Positions 1 to 9,646 are shown, numbered from the stretch's first letter. The stretch: 64,000 nt of DNA from JBPOFY01 sp051252415 (GCA_051252415.1 JBPOGA010000008.1:105594-169593), one strand, 5' to 3'. Made by a program: numbers and translations. Notes: generated by a model not told the origin, from the sequence alone.

Positions 1-77
1 TAATCATTTTAACACAAAACGTGAACTAGTTCTATACACACCTAGCGGAACTACAGATCACATTGAAGGTGCTATCA

Positions 78-806
78 TCATTTCTGCTTAATGGTGATAG
101 CGTCTGCGCCTCTAGACCATTTCAGATCAAAATCCTTGCAGATAGTATCCAACAGTTTTCGCATGGAAATATCTTTGAATTCATAGCTCATCGATTTGGA
201 AACATTAGCTGGGTTAAATAATGGCACGATATTAAGACCTTTACCATCTGATGAAGCTTCAACCGACTCTTCTGATAACGCTCCAATAATCTTCATGATA
301 TCCGCATTTTTTACCATGAATTCGTGGACAATCATTTTCTCCAAATCGACACGAGCTGACCTTTCCTCCCGAACACGTAGTTTGCGTTTAGCAGCTCTAA
401 ACTCTTCCTCGAGCGCAATCCTCTCTTCCCACATCTGCAAGTATGCTGGCTTAAGCTCTGAGTGCTGACTAAAAACAATGATCCGACCTTCATCATAAAT
501 CCAATATGAGCCTGTTGATTGCACAACCATTTCAATGACCTTTTGGACTTCTAAGTTTCTTAAACTTATCTTGGCGCTACGCTTTTTCACACCATCGGCT
601 AATAGCATTGTGACTCCATAGGATTTCATGTCGTTGGCAAAATCTTCTAGCGTTCGTCCTTCAAGCTTCAGGAGGGGAATAACCTGGCTCCCCTCTGAAG
701 ACTCGAGTCGGTATTTACTGAGATCGCGCTCGATGGACTCCACGGATCTCGAATAAGCTGGCGTGGCCATCAAAATGACCAGAATTAAGGAAACACAAAC
801 TCGCAT
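78..806 (-). CDS. Secreted protein with two secretin-N/STN-like modules
   Basis: A 242-residue protein with a clear signal peptide (residues 1-19, cut after AYS). Two similar short alpha/beta modules follow, at about 45-115 and 165-242. Each has the pattern 'domain needed for a conserved fold, then LEVQKVIEMVV or MRKLLDTICKD, then a beta hairpin', which is the pattern of the STN/secretin short N-terminal domain. A charged, probably coiled stretch (about 125-160) lies between them. There is no TonB plug or secretin pore, so it may be a periplasmic adaptor. It sits alone beside a repeat-filled gap. The ATG at 806 is the only start that keeps the signal peptide. The domain call is by pattern only; the function is unknown. 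Confidence 0.6.
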   Translation of the reverse strand: MRVCVSLILVILMATPAYSRSVESIERDLSKYRLESSEGSQVIPLLKLEGRTLEDFANDMKSYGVTMLLADGVKKRSAKISLRNLEVQKVIEMVVQSTGSYWIYDEGRIIVFSQHSELKPAYLQMWEERIALEEEFRAAKRKLRVREERSARVDLEKMIVHEFMVKNADIMKIIGALSEESVEASSDGKGLNIVPLFNPANVSKSMSYEFKDISMRKLLDTICKDFDLKWSRGADAITIKQK

Positions 807-917
807 GGCACCACGACAAGGTAGTCACAGATTATGGTCAAACGTGAACAACGCTCAGTTAAAGAGACAAAGCGACGAGTTCTAGAGCATTTTGCGTTTA
901 ATCTGACTTCTTTCGAT

Positions 918-1026
918 GTAGCCGCCTCACTCTGTAAGGCGTTCGTTGGCTTTCGAGAGTAAGAAGTGAACACGGCACAGATCCGTCGTCGCCTACGGCT
1001 ATGCCGAACGCAGGTGCCGTGGCTAC
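918..1026. repeat. REP-like inverted pair, family of 'gtagccgcctc'
   Basis: The element starts GTAGCCGCCTCAC and ends in CTAC, so both ends carry the GTAG head pointing inward. The same element, better preserved, lies at 56607-56716, and a half copy lies at 57480-57533. The homology extends about 30 bases upstream of the head (TTGCGTTTAAT) and 25 downstream. It fills most of the 807-1170 gap, where no gene is visible. Confidence 0.8.
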
Positions 1027-1170
1027 AATGCTCGAGTCTTATTTTATGCAGGATGCGCTAATCCCCCCTCAGAACTCTAGAACCTTGCAAAGAGACACGT
1101 AAAAAACCGAGCCACTCTTAGATATAGATAACAAAAACTTTCCGACGCGCGTGTATCTAACCGAAGCGCC

Positions 1171-2100
1171 TTACATGCCGATGCCAGAAAGCAATTTTTC
1201 TCGGCTACGATAAGTTGCCCAGTCTGATTGCTGATGCGGTTGAAGGATTTGTTCGATCGCAGCAGATCTCTGCTCTTGGTCTAAAGGACTATTATCACTG
1301 GCCACTGTATCACCCGTCGCGATCTGCATTTCGGGCGTATATGCTTTCGAGCTGCGTGAGAGCACTACGTAAATTTCATCCTGTTGCTGTTCGCTGAGAT
1401 CTGGAATCGTTGAATTGATACGGTCCAGCGCGTTGGCGGCTTCTGAATCAACTTTTTGCACACGTTGCTCCAAACGCTCACGCTCATACTGCTCCAGTTG
1501 TTCTGAATCTAAATGGTTGGCATAGATTCCATCCACTTCGGGGTCTTCAATATTTTCAAGATCAGCCATCTGGTTGAACAGAGAGAACATCGAGGTTTCA
1601 TCGTCCTTTAACTGATCAATGAACTTCTCGGCTCGCTGTTCCGCAAGCGCATCGAGCTCTCGCTTCAAAAGCGCTTGCTGATCGGGGCTTAAATCGAGCG
1701 TTGTGCTCCAAAAACTGAGTTCGAAATCTTCGCCTAAGTCACCATTGGCCATGCTCTTCTCCAGCTCTGGTAAAATGAGCCCTCGGAAAATTGGCTTGGA
1801 ACGATCAATTAACGAAGCGAGGTCACTGATTTGATTCTCAGACGCATTCTCTGGGTCTTTGATTTGCTGATACTTATTCTCGGCCATCGTCGCCATCGAC
1901 AGTGTCGCTTCTAAACGTGAGACACGCCGTTGTGAAGCGGCTAACCGCGCCTTCAACTCAGAAACATCATCGGTCGCCAAGACGCCACTCACCTCACTTT
2001 GCTGCGAGGCAGTTCCAGGAGATTGCGAAAACATCGCGTAGGCAAAGATACCGACACCGACTCCGGCGACGAATAACATCGGGTTCAAAGGCTTCTTCAT
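1171..2100 (-). CDS. Membrane-anchored periplasmic protein, partner of ABC-2 exporter
   Basis: Third gene of an ABC exporter operon. The ATG at 2100 overlaps the stop of the permease (ATGA at 2097-2100), so this start was preferred over an upstream one at 2160. The 309-residue protein (MKKPLNPMLF...) has one N-terminal membrane segment (about residues 8-25), a coiled-coil-like stretch (45-75) and a long acidic, helical, Gln/Glu-rich body. Repeated 'LS.(D/E)QQ' turns resemble those in Spy/LTxxQ-like proteins, but this is weak evidence. Translational coupling suggests it works with the exporter at the periplasmic face. No family was recognised with confidence. Confidence 0.7.
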   Translation of the reverse strand: MKKPLNPMLFVAGVGVGIFAYAMFSQSPGTASQQSEVSGVLATDDVSELKARLAASQRRVSRLEATLSMATMAENKYQQIKDPENASENQISDLASLIDRSKPIFRGLILPELEKSMANGDLGEDFELSFWSTTLDLSPDQQALLKRELDALAEQRAEKFIDQLKDDETSMFSLFNQMADLENIEDPEVDGIYANHLDSEQLEQYERERLEQRVQKVDSEAANALDRINSTIPDLSEQQQDEIYVVLSRSSKAYTPEMQIATGDTVASDNSPLDQEQRSAAIEQILQPHQQSDWATYRSREKLLSGIGM

Positions 2101-3755
2101 ATTTCTTGATTCGGTTTTTGTTGAGTTTCGCCGCGAAGTTGACGGTGGTGTGCGCTCCATTTCTTAAAGAGAATAGGCAAACAACAGGCGTATAGTATGA
2201 GAGTATGCATAAAAGCATGTTTACTGACCAAACCGTCTTCCATCATGGACGTATCGACGCATGCTTCCGTTGAGAAAAAAGGCAGGGCGTATCCGGAGAG
2301 CATCATGATGTATGTTGCAATACCCGTGAAGCTATCAGAGCTCGTAGCAAGAATGATCCCCAGAAACAACGCGACCAGCCAAATGAGGTTCAGAATAAAT
2401 GCACCACGCATCCCCCACACTTCGATTGCCATCTGGAAGTAGACCAGTGGCAGCGCAATGGAGAGTGCCATATACAACCAATAGAGCGGCTCAAGACTCC
2501 AGCGGAGATACCAATGCGACTCATGCAGAACCTGAGTGAATAAACACCAGCCAACGACCCCGCAGAGAACAATCGCACAGCTGTGTAAGAGTGAGCTATA
2601 TGCGTCGTCATTTAGACCCATTCGTTTTCTCTCGTATTTATATAAGCGTCGCCACCCTTTCATTTGCTTATCACGGTGTGGCGTCATCTGGCCGACTAGG
2701 ATCATCGCTAACCCTAGAGTCAAAAAACCAAAAATGCCGGGTATCATTGCTGCCTCGTCGCCGTCTATATTTCGATCATGCGGAATCTCGAAGAAGTTCA
2801 TCGACGCTTGAGAGGGAAAGATCCCTCCAGTATCGACCAGAGGAATCATACTCCCCACGATGATGACGAGTATGCCTGCATAGACCACAACTGTCGCATG
2901 CTTACCGAGAATGTGTAGGCTCTCTTGACGCCATTTGCGGTAAACGACCATCGCGAACACCCAAAAGAGAAGACTCTGAATGACGAGCGAAAATCCAATG
3001 ATGGATAAATCGAAATTAAAGAAATCCACATAATCGACGCCTAAACTAGAGCGAGCAAAGTCAGGTAAGATCTTAGCCATTTCATAATAAACCGCAGGAC
3101 GCACTGTGAGGTATTCGAAAAATACGTATCCCAGCCCCTTCATACTCGGGAGGACAAAATACAAAACAAACATAAGCGTCTGCGAAATGAAGCCTGCGAG
3201 AAAGCGCTTAGTCACCACCATCCCAGCCATGTATGCCGTCATGTGATAGAGCAGCACTGAAGTCGCAAATACGCTATAAATACCAACAAGTATCCGAAGC
3301 GGTATTTGCCCCTGAATCACAGTGAAAGCGAGAAAAGGCAAAGTGATGGCGAAGAGAAAATACTCTAGTATCGGCAGTCCAAACAAGTAGCCCACTATTT
3401 TTTGCACAGGCGTCAGCGGGGCTAAGCGTTGGTAGTCCAAAACTCCTTCCATACCCTCACGCGTAATGCCTGAGGCGACCGAGAAAGAGCCCTTAAACAT
3501 GAGAATCACACACTGTATAATGAACAGCGGTATCAATGTCAGCTGCGCTGCTTCCATTCTTGTCATCTGCTGCATTCGCTGCGGCATCAGATAAGTCATA
3601 CTATAGATAAAGCCCGTCAGTATCAGAACGATCAATCCCCATGCGGCCAATGGCTTGAGCCGCAACTTGGAGCGGCAGTATCGGATGAAGATGGGGTTCG
3701 ACCAGAAGGCGAGATCCTTGAGTCCAGACATCAATGCGTTGAATCCAGTTTTCAT
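2097..3755 (-). CDS. ABC-2 type transporter permease
   Basis: A 552-residue polytopic protein with about 12 hydrophobic segments and a cytoplasmic N-terminus. It lies between an ABC ATPase and a membrane-anchored partner and overlaps both by 4 bases (ATGA at 3752-3755 and at 2097-2100), so the three are translated as a unit. It looks like the long permease form of ABC-2 export systems, in which one chain carries two sets of six helices. The substrate cannot be told from sequence. The N-terminal stretch 'FNALMSGLKDLAFWSNPIF' precedes the first helix. Confidence 0.85.
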   Translation of the reverse strand: MKTGFNALMSGLKDLAFWSNPIFIRYCRSKLRLKPLAAWGLIVLILTGFIYSMTYLMPQRMQQMTRMEAAQLTLIPLFIIQCVILMFKGSFSVASGITREGMEGVLDYQRLAPLTPVQKIVGYLFGLPILEYFLFAITLPFLAFTVIQGQIPLRILVGIYSVFATSVLLYHMTAYMAGMVVTKRFLAGFISQTLMFVLYFVLPSMKGLGYVFFEYLTVRPAVYYEMAKILPDFARSSLGVDYVDFFNFDLSIIGFSLVIQSLLFWVFAMVVYRKWRQESLHILGKHATVVVYAGILVIIVGSMIPLVDTGGIFPSQASMNFFEIPHDRNIDGDEAAMIPGIFGFLTLGLAMILVGQMTPHRDKQMKGWRRLYKYERKRMGLNDDAYSSLLHSCAIVLCGVVGWCLFTQVLHESHWYLRWSLEPLYWLYMALSIALPLVYFQMAIEVWGMRGAFILNLIWLVALFLGIILATSSDSFTGIATYIMMLSGYALPFFSTEACVDTSMMEDGLVSKHAFMHTLILYACCLPILFKKWSAHHRQLRGETQQKPNQEI

Positions 3756-4735
3756 GATGCGGGATTCAATGGTGGAGGTTGCGTTGAGACAGCCGGAGTC
3801 ACATTAAGGCCTAAGACTATGTCCTCGATGTTGGTCTCTGTTTCTTCAAATGAGGTCACGGAAAAATCCTGTTGAATGATTTCTTTTAGGAGATCGACTT
3901 GATCTTGCGGGCTACCAGAAAATTTAAAACGAACTTCCGACTGCTGGGTTTCGAGGTCGAGCACACCCTCTCTCTCATTTAGAAATGCAGTCAGCGGTTC
4001 GTTAGCACCGAGGGTTTTGATGCGTATGAGCCGGAAACTGTGATCCTTTGTCATCCGCTTAATGACTTCACGCGTCGGACCATGATCGAGCAACTCGCCG
4101 TGATTAAGGATGCCAATGTGACTACAGATGTTCGTCAGCTCAGACAAAATATGAGAGCTGATTAATACTGCGACACCTTGACTCGAAAGTTGCTGGATCG
4201 TATCGCGCAGTCGCACACGTGAGAGCGGATCCATACCACTCGCCGGTTCATCGAGCAGCAACACTCGCGGGGAATGCAGTAGGCACTTCGCAAGCACAAC
4301 ACGCTGAGTCATCCCACGAGATAGAGATTTGCACATTGCGTCTCGCTTACCGGTGAGATCGACCAGCTCAAGGCATTCTTCAATACGCTGACGACGTGCC
4401 TCCTTGCTGAGCCCATACGCATGTGCAAAACAATCCATAAACTCCCACACCTTTAGATCCGTCGGAACAGGCGCAAGATCCTGCATATAACCCATCACTC
4501 GACGCGCCTCTTCAGGCTGCTCTGCAATGTCGACACCATCGAGATAGACTTCGCCGTATGTCGGCTCAAGTAAGGTAGCGAGCACTTTAAAGGTGCTGGT
4601 CTTACCAGCGCCGTTGGGCCCAATTAATCCGAACACTTGCCCAGGGTAGATCTCAAGATCAAGGCTCTTCACCGCAGTGAACGACTCATAGTCCACCCGC
4701 ATTTCCTTGATGCTTATGGCTGCTTTGGGATTCAT
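3752..4735 (-). CDS. ABC transporter ATP-binding protein (ABC-2 exporter)
   Basis: Nucleotide-binding subunit that powers the permease encoded just downstream (4-base overlap). Walker A GPNGAGKTS is at about residues 39-47, the signature LSRGMTQRV at about 138-146, and Walker B LLLDEPASG at about 159-167, followed by the H-loop 'ISSHIL'. The C-terminal 100 residues are an extra domain typical of ABC-2/drug-exporter ATPases. The ATG at 4735 (MNPKAA) was chosen; a GTG four codons upstream (4747) is also possible, and neither has a strong ribosome binding site. Family: ABC-2 type exporters (CcmA/DrrA-like). Confidence 0.9.
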   Translation of the reverse strand: MNPKAAISIKEMRVDYESFTAVKSLDLEIYPGQVFGLIGPNGAGKTSTFKVLATLLEPTYGEVYLDGVDIAEQPEEARRVMGYMQDLAPVPTDLKVWEFMDCFAHAYGLSKEARRQRIEECLELVDLTGKRDAMCKSLSRGMTQRVVLAKCLLHSPRVLLLDEPASGMDPLSRVRLRDTIQQLSSQGVAVLISSHILSELTNICSHIGILNHGELLDHGPTREVIKRMTKDHSFRLIRIKTLGANEPLTAFLNEREGVLDLETQQSEVRFKFSGSPQDQVDLLKEIIQQDFSVTSFEETETNIEDIVLGLNVTPAVSTQPPPLNPAS

Positions 4736-5108
4736 AGAAGTGAGCACAGAGGATACAACATACTGAATTTACGGGTAATCAAGGCTACAAAGAATGAACT
4801 TTTAATAAGATAACATGAGGACAATTGCTTCTTCAATGTGTGCTGAATAACACTATAACACTACCTGATACGGTTAAACCTAAAGTAACACTTACAAACA
4901 AACCGAACTATCTACTGACATCAAAGGCTGGGACGCCTAGGGGCAGACGTCCCGACCAAATACTCTCATAAGAGCATCCAGGTCGCTTTTTCAATGAGCG
5001 CCTCCTTCGGAACATGATGGACAAAAGATAACTGGGCGTCAGGTTCAGCCAACTTCACACAATGCACACATTCTCTCGGCAATCATTATATTTCTGAGAA
5101 ATAGAATC
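4736..5108. other. Gap with one weak palindrome, no gene seen
   Basis: No convincing reading frame. Bases 4930-4957 form a palindrome (GGACGCC...GACGTCC) that reads, on the other strand, like a degenerate GTAG-headed REP of the family also seen at 41961-41986. The rest is AT-rich and probably holds the promoters of the small gene at 5120 and of the ABC operon. Confidence 0.5.
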
Positions 5109-5114
5109 GGAGGT
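5109..5114 (+). promoter_or_regulatory. Strong ribosome binding site for the small gene at 5120
   Basis: GGAGGT, five bases before the ATG at 5120. It is one of the best Shine-Dalgarno matches in the window and is the main reason to believe the 49-codon frame. Confidence 0.6.
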
Positions 5115-5119
5115 AATCG

Positions 5120-5269
5120 ATGGATTGGGATACATGTAACCATAAGAAATTAAATCAGTTTAAAGCAGAGGCCAAACGCTGGAAGACGGACGATCAGGCT
5201 CCAAATTCAAACGCAGAAAAGAAGAAGAAACGGACTCAGCCAGCGAAGCGAAAAAAGAAAGGCAAGTGA
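5120..5269 (+). CDS. Small basic protein, 49 residues
   Basis: Encodes MDWDTCNHKKLNQF... ending in a Lys/Arg-rich tail (KKKKR, then KRKKKGK). One Cys and one His lie near the N-terminus. There is no membrane segment. The frame is supported by the GGAGGT ribosome binding site and by a sharp change from an acidic/aromatic head to a basic tail, as in small nucleic-acid-binding proteins. No family was recognised. A short basic protein could bind RNA or DNA, but that is only a guess. Confidence 0.55.
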   Translation: MDWDTCNHKKLNQFKAEAKRWKTDDQAPNSNAEKKKKRTQPAKRKKKGK

Positions 5270-5419
5270 GCCATAATTTGACACACGAAGAGCCCCACGC
5301 AGTGAGGGATCATCTTTGACATCATCATCGACTTGAATTCTACTCAGCTGGGTTGCTCTCTCAATATTCCCAAGTTAGATATGAGAAATGCACTTTCACT
5401 TTAATTTGCTGATAAATCT

Positions 5420-6151
5420 ATGAAAATACTGCGCATCCCCCTGTTCTTATTACTAAGTGTTTCACTCGCCAATGCTGAAGATTTTCGAACTTGGGACACC
5501 ATAGGCGGAGGCAGTTTTGAGGCGAAGTTAAATGCCGTGGGCAACACGACCATCACTATTGAAAATCGAGAAGGCAGCATCGTTGAGTTTCCTCTTTCGG
5601 ACCTCAAGCCATCCAGCCAAAAGTTTGCTAAAAATTGGCAAACTGAACAATCATCCACTGGCAATACCTCATCCGTGGCGAATCCAGAAAATCGCAGTGA
5701 CTTTGCCAATCTGGTTTATAAAAACCTCGTTTATTCTAAGGGAAAACGTCTTGCCCGCTTTACAGCAGATCCGAGTGATCAACCGCAATATTTCGCATTT
5801 TACCGCTCAGCACTTTGGTGCCCTCCTTGCCGAACGTTCACACCAAATTTAGTCAAATTTTACGATAAACAAAAAAGTACAGGTGCCGCGTTTGAACTCG
5901 TTTTCATTAGTAGCGATAAAAGCGAAGATTCAATGGCTGAGTATATGAATGATTACAACATGCAGTGGCCTGCATTTCCCCACGGGAAAAATAAGAATAT
6001 CGTTCAGTCAAACGGCGGCGGCATACCCAACCTCATCATTACCGATGCCGAAGGAAATAAACTACTAGACAGCTACGACGAATCTGGAAAATACATCGGC
6101 CCTTCTGCTGTCATGGAGAAGTTCGAAAAAATGCTTCAAGCGACCTTGTAA
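5420..6151 (+). CDS. Secreted SHD1-like/thioredoxin-like fusion protein
   Basis: A 243-residue protein. Residues 1-20 are a signal peptide. Residues 22-70 (RTWDTIGGG..., ...VEFPLSDLKP) match the pattern of the SHD1 domain that is common in secreted Verrucomicrobia and Planctomycetes proteins. Residues about 95-243 form a thioredoxin fold of the nucleoredoxin/tryparedoxin kind with the active site WCPPCR (about 134-139), 'FISSDKSED' and the cis-Pro region GGGIPNL. It probably reduces or rearranges disulfides in the periplasm. It stands alone, convergent with the SDR gene. The active site is intact. Confidence 0.8.
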   Translation: MKILRIPLFLLLSVSLANAEDFRTWDTIGGGSFEAKLNAVGNTTITIENREGSIVEFPLSDLKPSSQKFAKNWQTEQSSTGNTSSVANPENRSDFANLVYKNLVYSKGKRLARFTADPSDQPQYFAFYRSALWCPPCRTFTPNLVKFYDKQKSTGAAFELVFISSDKSEDSMAEYMNDYNMQWPAFPHGKNKNIVQSNGGGIPNLIITDAEGNKLLDSYDESGKYIGPSAVMEKFEKMLQATL

Positions 6152-6194
6152 CTTTTCCCATTACAGTCGTAACGATGTGCAATAGCGAACAACT

Positions 6195-7097
6195 CTATGC
6201 TTCGTTCTCGCCTGGCACAATCCTAGTGCCCCATGTCTTGATCCCAGGCAGCTTTTTATACAGCAGCCAATGATATAATCGGCGTGGTATAATTCGGCTA
6301 AAGACACTAAAGAATTTAGCATCGAAACTCGCGGGCGCTCGGAGTGGTGGATGTTTCTGCTCCATTACACGAATGATTTTCTTGGCAATACTCTCAGGAG
6401 TCGCACGCGCACTGTTCATGAGCTTGGCAATAAAGCGGCTCATATGGTAGTAGTAGTTTGCGTAACGACCTTTGGTTTCGATCGCTTCGCGGGCGGCCTT
6501 GCTCAAATAGACATTCTTAAAAGAATCAGAACGCACAAAGCCTGGTTGCAATAAAGTGACAGATACATTCCACGGGCGCATCTCATAATAGAGCGCTTCC
6601 GAAAAGCCCTCGAGTGCGAACTTAGACGCACTATAGAGTCCCATCGTCGGCATCGCCATCATGCCACCAACCGAAGAGACGTTTATGATGCGACCTGAGC
6701 GTTTTTGACGCATGCTGGGCAAGCAGAGCCGAGCCAGATGCATCGGGGCAAAGACATTGGTCTCAAATTGTAAATGCACATCTTCTTCGACGAAATGCTC
6801 AACCACGGATCGGAAACTAATACCTGCATTATTAATCAAGATATCCACCCCACCCCAACTAGCTTCAATCTCTTCAATGACCGCGTCGCACTCTTCAGGC
6901 TTGGTAAGATCAAGAGGAAGTATGCGCAAATCATCAGACTCAGATATACCCATCTCATTGAACCGAGCCAATGACTGCTGGCGTGCACTGGCGACAAGTC
7001 GATACTTTTGCGGTGTTTGCAGAAGTTGCTGCAACAAAGCCAATCCAATTCCTGAACTGGCTCCCGTAATCAGAACAACTTTTTTTCCAGATGGCAT
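6195..7097 (-). CDS. SDR-family oxidoreductase
   Basis: A 300-residue short-chain dehydrogenase/reductase. The cofactor loop TGASSGIG (residues 11-18), the NNAG motif (about 89-92), the catalytic Ser in 'INVSSVGG' and YSASK (Tyr/Lys, about 155-159) are all present. The C-terminal extension with a basic/hydrophobic segment suggests loose membrane association, as in retinol-dehydrogenase-like SDRs. The substrate cannot be told. It is divergent from treZ, with about 100 bases between the starts. Confidence 0.9.
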   Translation of the reverse strand: MPSGKKVVLITGASSGIGLALLQQLLQTPQKYRLVASARQQSLARFNEMGISESDDLRILPLDLTKPEECDAVIEEIEASWGGVDILINNAGISFRSVVEHFVEEDVHLQFETNVFAPMHLARLCLPSMRQKRSGRIINVSSVGGMMAMPTMGLYSASKFALEGFSEALYYEMRPWNVSVTLLQPGFVRSDSFKNVYLSKAAREAIETKGRYANYYYHMSRFIAKLMNSARATPESIAKKIIRVMEQKHPPLRAPASFDAKFFSVFSRIIPRRLYHWLLYKKLPGIKTWGTRIVPGENEA

Positions 7098-7199
7098 ATA
7101 TTGAGGTAAAGATTATCTATACGACCTTGCCTTGTCAACGAAGTGGAAGCTCGTGAGCTTTTCTTGCATATAGATCAGGCACAAATATGTTGCACATAC

Positions 7200-8951
7200 A
7201 TGTTACCACAGATCTGCAAGGAAGGCATCTATTTTAAGCTATGGGCACCAAACTTAGAGACTGTTGGCCTTCGCATATATAACGGCGCAGCCACTGAGGA
7301 ATACGTAATGCAGCGTGATCTAGAAGGCTTCCACCAATACACATTGAAAGCTTATGGGCATGGGGTGAGGTATCATTATCTCATCAATGGCCAGCCAATC
7401 CCCGACCCCGCTTCGGCTTATCAACCGACTGGGGTGCATGGCCCCTCAATGGTAGTCAACTTCATGCAATTCGATTGGTCTGACGATCGTGCGTGGCGTG
7501 GTGTATCTCGGACTGATTTAGTTTTTTACGAACTACACATCGGCACTTTCACGCAAGACGGCACATATCTGAGCGCAATTGAACGCCTGAATGAACTCGT
7601 CGAACTCGGCATCACTGCCGTGCAAATCATGCCACTCGCGCAGTGCCCAGGTAAATGGAATTGGGGCTATGATGGTGTGCAACTCTTTGCACCGAATCAC
7701 AATTACGGCACACCCGAAGAACTCTGCGAATTCGTGAAAGCGTGTCATGCCCGTGGCCTCGCGATCTATCTTGATGTTGTTTACAATCACTTAGGCCCAG
7801 AAGGCAATTACCTAGGAGCCTTTGGCCCCTACTTCCACAAGGAAGCGACCGTGTGGGGCGACTGCCCAGACATGAGTCGCCCTGAGGTGCGTGCGTACTT
7901 CATTGATAATGCACGCTACTGGATCGAGCAGTATCATTTCGACGGCATCCGCTTTGATGCAATCGCGATGATTTACGACCCAAGTGAAACCCACATCATG
8001 AATGAGATCGGCGCACTCTATCGTGTGCTCTCCAAGAAGTTAGAACGTAAAGTGCATGCCATAGGCGAAAGTAATCTCTACCAACCTGAGTTCCTCCCCG
8101 AGCATGGAGGCGCGATGCATGCACTTTGGTCGGACGATATTGGTCACGCGATGGAAGCTTGTGTCACTCCGATCAACAATCACGGCGGTCGCAGCTATCA
8201 CGGAATGCAAGATCTACTGGAGGCCTTACAAACAGGTTGTCTCTACCGTCGCAACGAATCGAACAGCGCTGAGCGGCGCAGTGAAAATGAACTGAAAGTC
8301 ATACGAGAACGCTGCGTGAATCAGCTACAGAACCACGACATCGTTGGCAACAGCCCTAGCGGCAAACGCATCCATCAATACGCATCGACCGATGCCCAGC
8401 GTGCGCTTGCAGCACTCACAATTCTTTATCCCACAATTCCGATGATCTTCATGGGCGAGGAGTTTGCGGCCGACAGTCCATTTCTATTTTTCACTGACTT
8501 CGAGTCCCCAGAACTTCGCATAGCCGTCGAGTGTGGGCGTGCTCGAGAATTCCCACACCATGCATGGGAAACAGCGGTCTCACCAACAAGTCCTAAATCC
8601 TTCCTCCTATCCAAATTGCCCGATAGCGACTCTGGCGACTACAGCACACGAGCATGGTATTCGGCATTATTGAAAGCGCGTCGTCTCTGGAAATCCCGCA
8701 AGCTACTCGACTCAAAGCACCTCGAAGTCACTGGCGATAGCGATCAAGGAATCTACATTCTCAATTACAATAACGAAACCGAAAGCCGTTTCGTCGCAGT
8801 CAAAATAGGCCATGGTGCTCGGGCTTTAAACTTAAGCGAATCATTCAGCATCCACGGGCAAAGCGGCAATCTAACTCGTCGAGACAATCAGCTTTATCTT
8901 AATACGAACACCTGCCTATTTGGCTCTGGCAACATTCATCTAGGCGAGTAA
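7200..8951 (+). CDS. treZ: Malto-oligosyltrehalose trehalohydrolase (GH13)
   Basis: Releases trehalose from maltooligosyl-trehalose. An N-terminal CBM48/E-set domain (residues about 1-90, 'FKLWAP') is followed by a GH13 barrel: DVVYNH (about 191-196), DGIRFDAI (about 247-254, nucleophile Asp), GESN (about 288, acid Glu) and NHDIVGN (about 378). The 'P.GKWNWGYDGV' stretch is typical of TreZ and branching enzymes. The ATG at 7200 was chosen because TreZ proteins start about ten residues before FKLWAP, and because the GTG at 7143 would leave only 45 bases to the divergent SDR gene. No treY or treX lies nearby, which is unusual, so a branching or debranching role is possible. Confidence 0.8.
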   Translation: MLPQICKEGIYFKLWAPNLETVGLRIYNGAATEEYVMQRDLEGFHQYTLKAYGHGVRYHYLINGQPIPDPASAYQPTGVHGPSMVVNFMQFDWSDDRAWRGVSRTDLVFYELHIGTFTQDGTYLSAIERLNELVELGITAVQIMPLAQCPGKWNWGYDGVQLFAPNHNYGTPEELCEFVKACHARGLAIYLDVVYNHLGPEGNYLGAFGPYFHKEATVWGDCPDMSRPEVRAYFIDNARYWIEQYHFDGIRFDAIAMIYDPSETHIMNEIGALYRVLSKKLERKVHAIGESNLYQPEFLPEHGGAMHALWSDDIGHAMEACVTPINNHGGRSYHGMQDLLEALQTGCLYRRNESNSAERRSENELKVIRERCVNQLQNHDIVGNSPSGKRIHQYASTDAQRALAALTILYPTIPMIFMGEEFAADSPFLFFTDFESPELRIAVECGRAREFPHHAWETAVSPTSPKSFLLSKLPDSDSGDYSTRAWYSALLKARRLWKSRKLLDSKHLEVTGDSDQGIYILNYNNETESRFVAVKIGHGARALNLSESFSIHGQSGNLTRRDNQLYLNTNTCLFGSGNIHLGE

Positions 8952-8991
8952 ACACCTGACTGATCCAGAACCTCAATCGGTTACGAATCAC

Positions 8992-9489
8992 TTAGCCTTC
9001 GCGAAAAAAGGAGTGCGAGCCGATACGTTTAGTAAATGCCATCTGTTCACGCCAACTCCGCGGCGGATCGATGCAATAATGTGTGGCGCCATCAGTATTA
9101 TCGGGCCCGAGTTGACCCGCACAATACGCGTCTACCATGAACAAGGCCGACTCCCATGTGCAGTCTTTCATCGCACGTGAAATCGCGGGTCCATAATCAG
9201 GATTCACCTGCGAGGTAATTCCGTTTAAGCAGGAAAATGCTTTGTGTCGAGCGACCTGAACGACTGCTCCTGCTGGATCTCCCTTCGCACGGTTATTTAT
9301 GACGTTTAACACGGCGCGCATACCCTCTTCACCTTGGCAAGCAGCTTCTAGAACGAGCACAGATGCTATAATCTGCCGCTCATATTGACTCACCTCAGCC
9401 TTCACTTGAGACACGACCAATATACAAGCAAGTGCGGCGACAGCGCGCACAATCTTGGACAATGGAGTATTCTGTTGAAATCGGCTCAT
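8992..9489 (-). CDS. Cell-wall hydrolase, SleB/Hydrolase_2 family
   Basis: About 165 residues with an N-terminal signal or membrane segment (residues about 12-32). The rest matches the Hydrolase_2 pattern: a catalytic Glu in 'VLEAACQGEEGM', then 'VINNRAKG', and 'GATHYC' near the end. In SleB-like lytic transglycosylases this fold cleaves glycan strands of peptidoglycan. The ATG at 9489 was preferred over a TTG at 9507. It is a single gene, convergent with treZ. Confidence 0.75.
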   Translation of the reverse strand: MSRFQQNTPLSKIVRAVAALACILVVSQVKAEVSQYERQIIASVLVLEAACQGEEGMRAVLNVINNRAKGDPAGAVVQVARHKAFSCLNGITSQVNPDYGPAISRAMKDCTWESALFMVDAYCAGQLGPDNTDGATHYCIDPPRSWREQMAFTKRIGSHSFFREG

Positions 9490-9646
9490 TAGAAATCGGG
9501 GGATCAAAAGTCCTCAAATAATCCAACGAGACAAGGTCAAACCAGCTGAGCCTGAACCTTTAACAGTACACTTACATATTGTTCACCTAGAGCAGCTCCA
9601 GTAATGCGTATTGGACAATACGACACTCGACCAAGCGGTGAACCAA

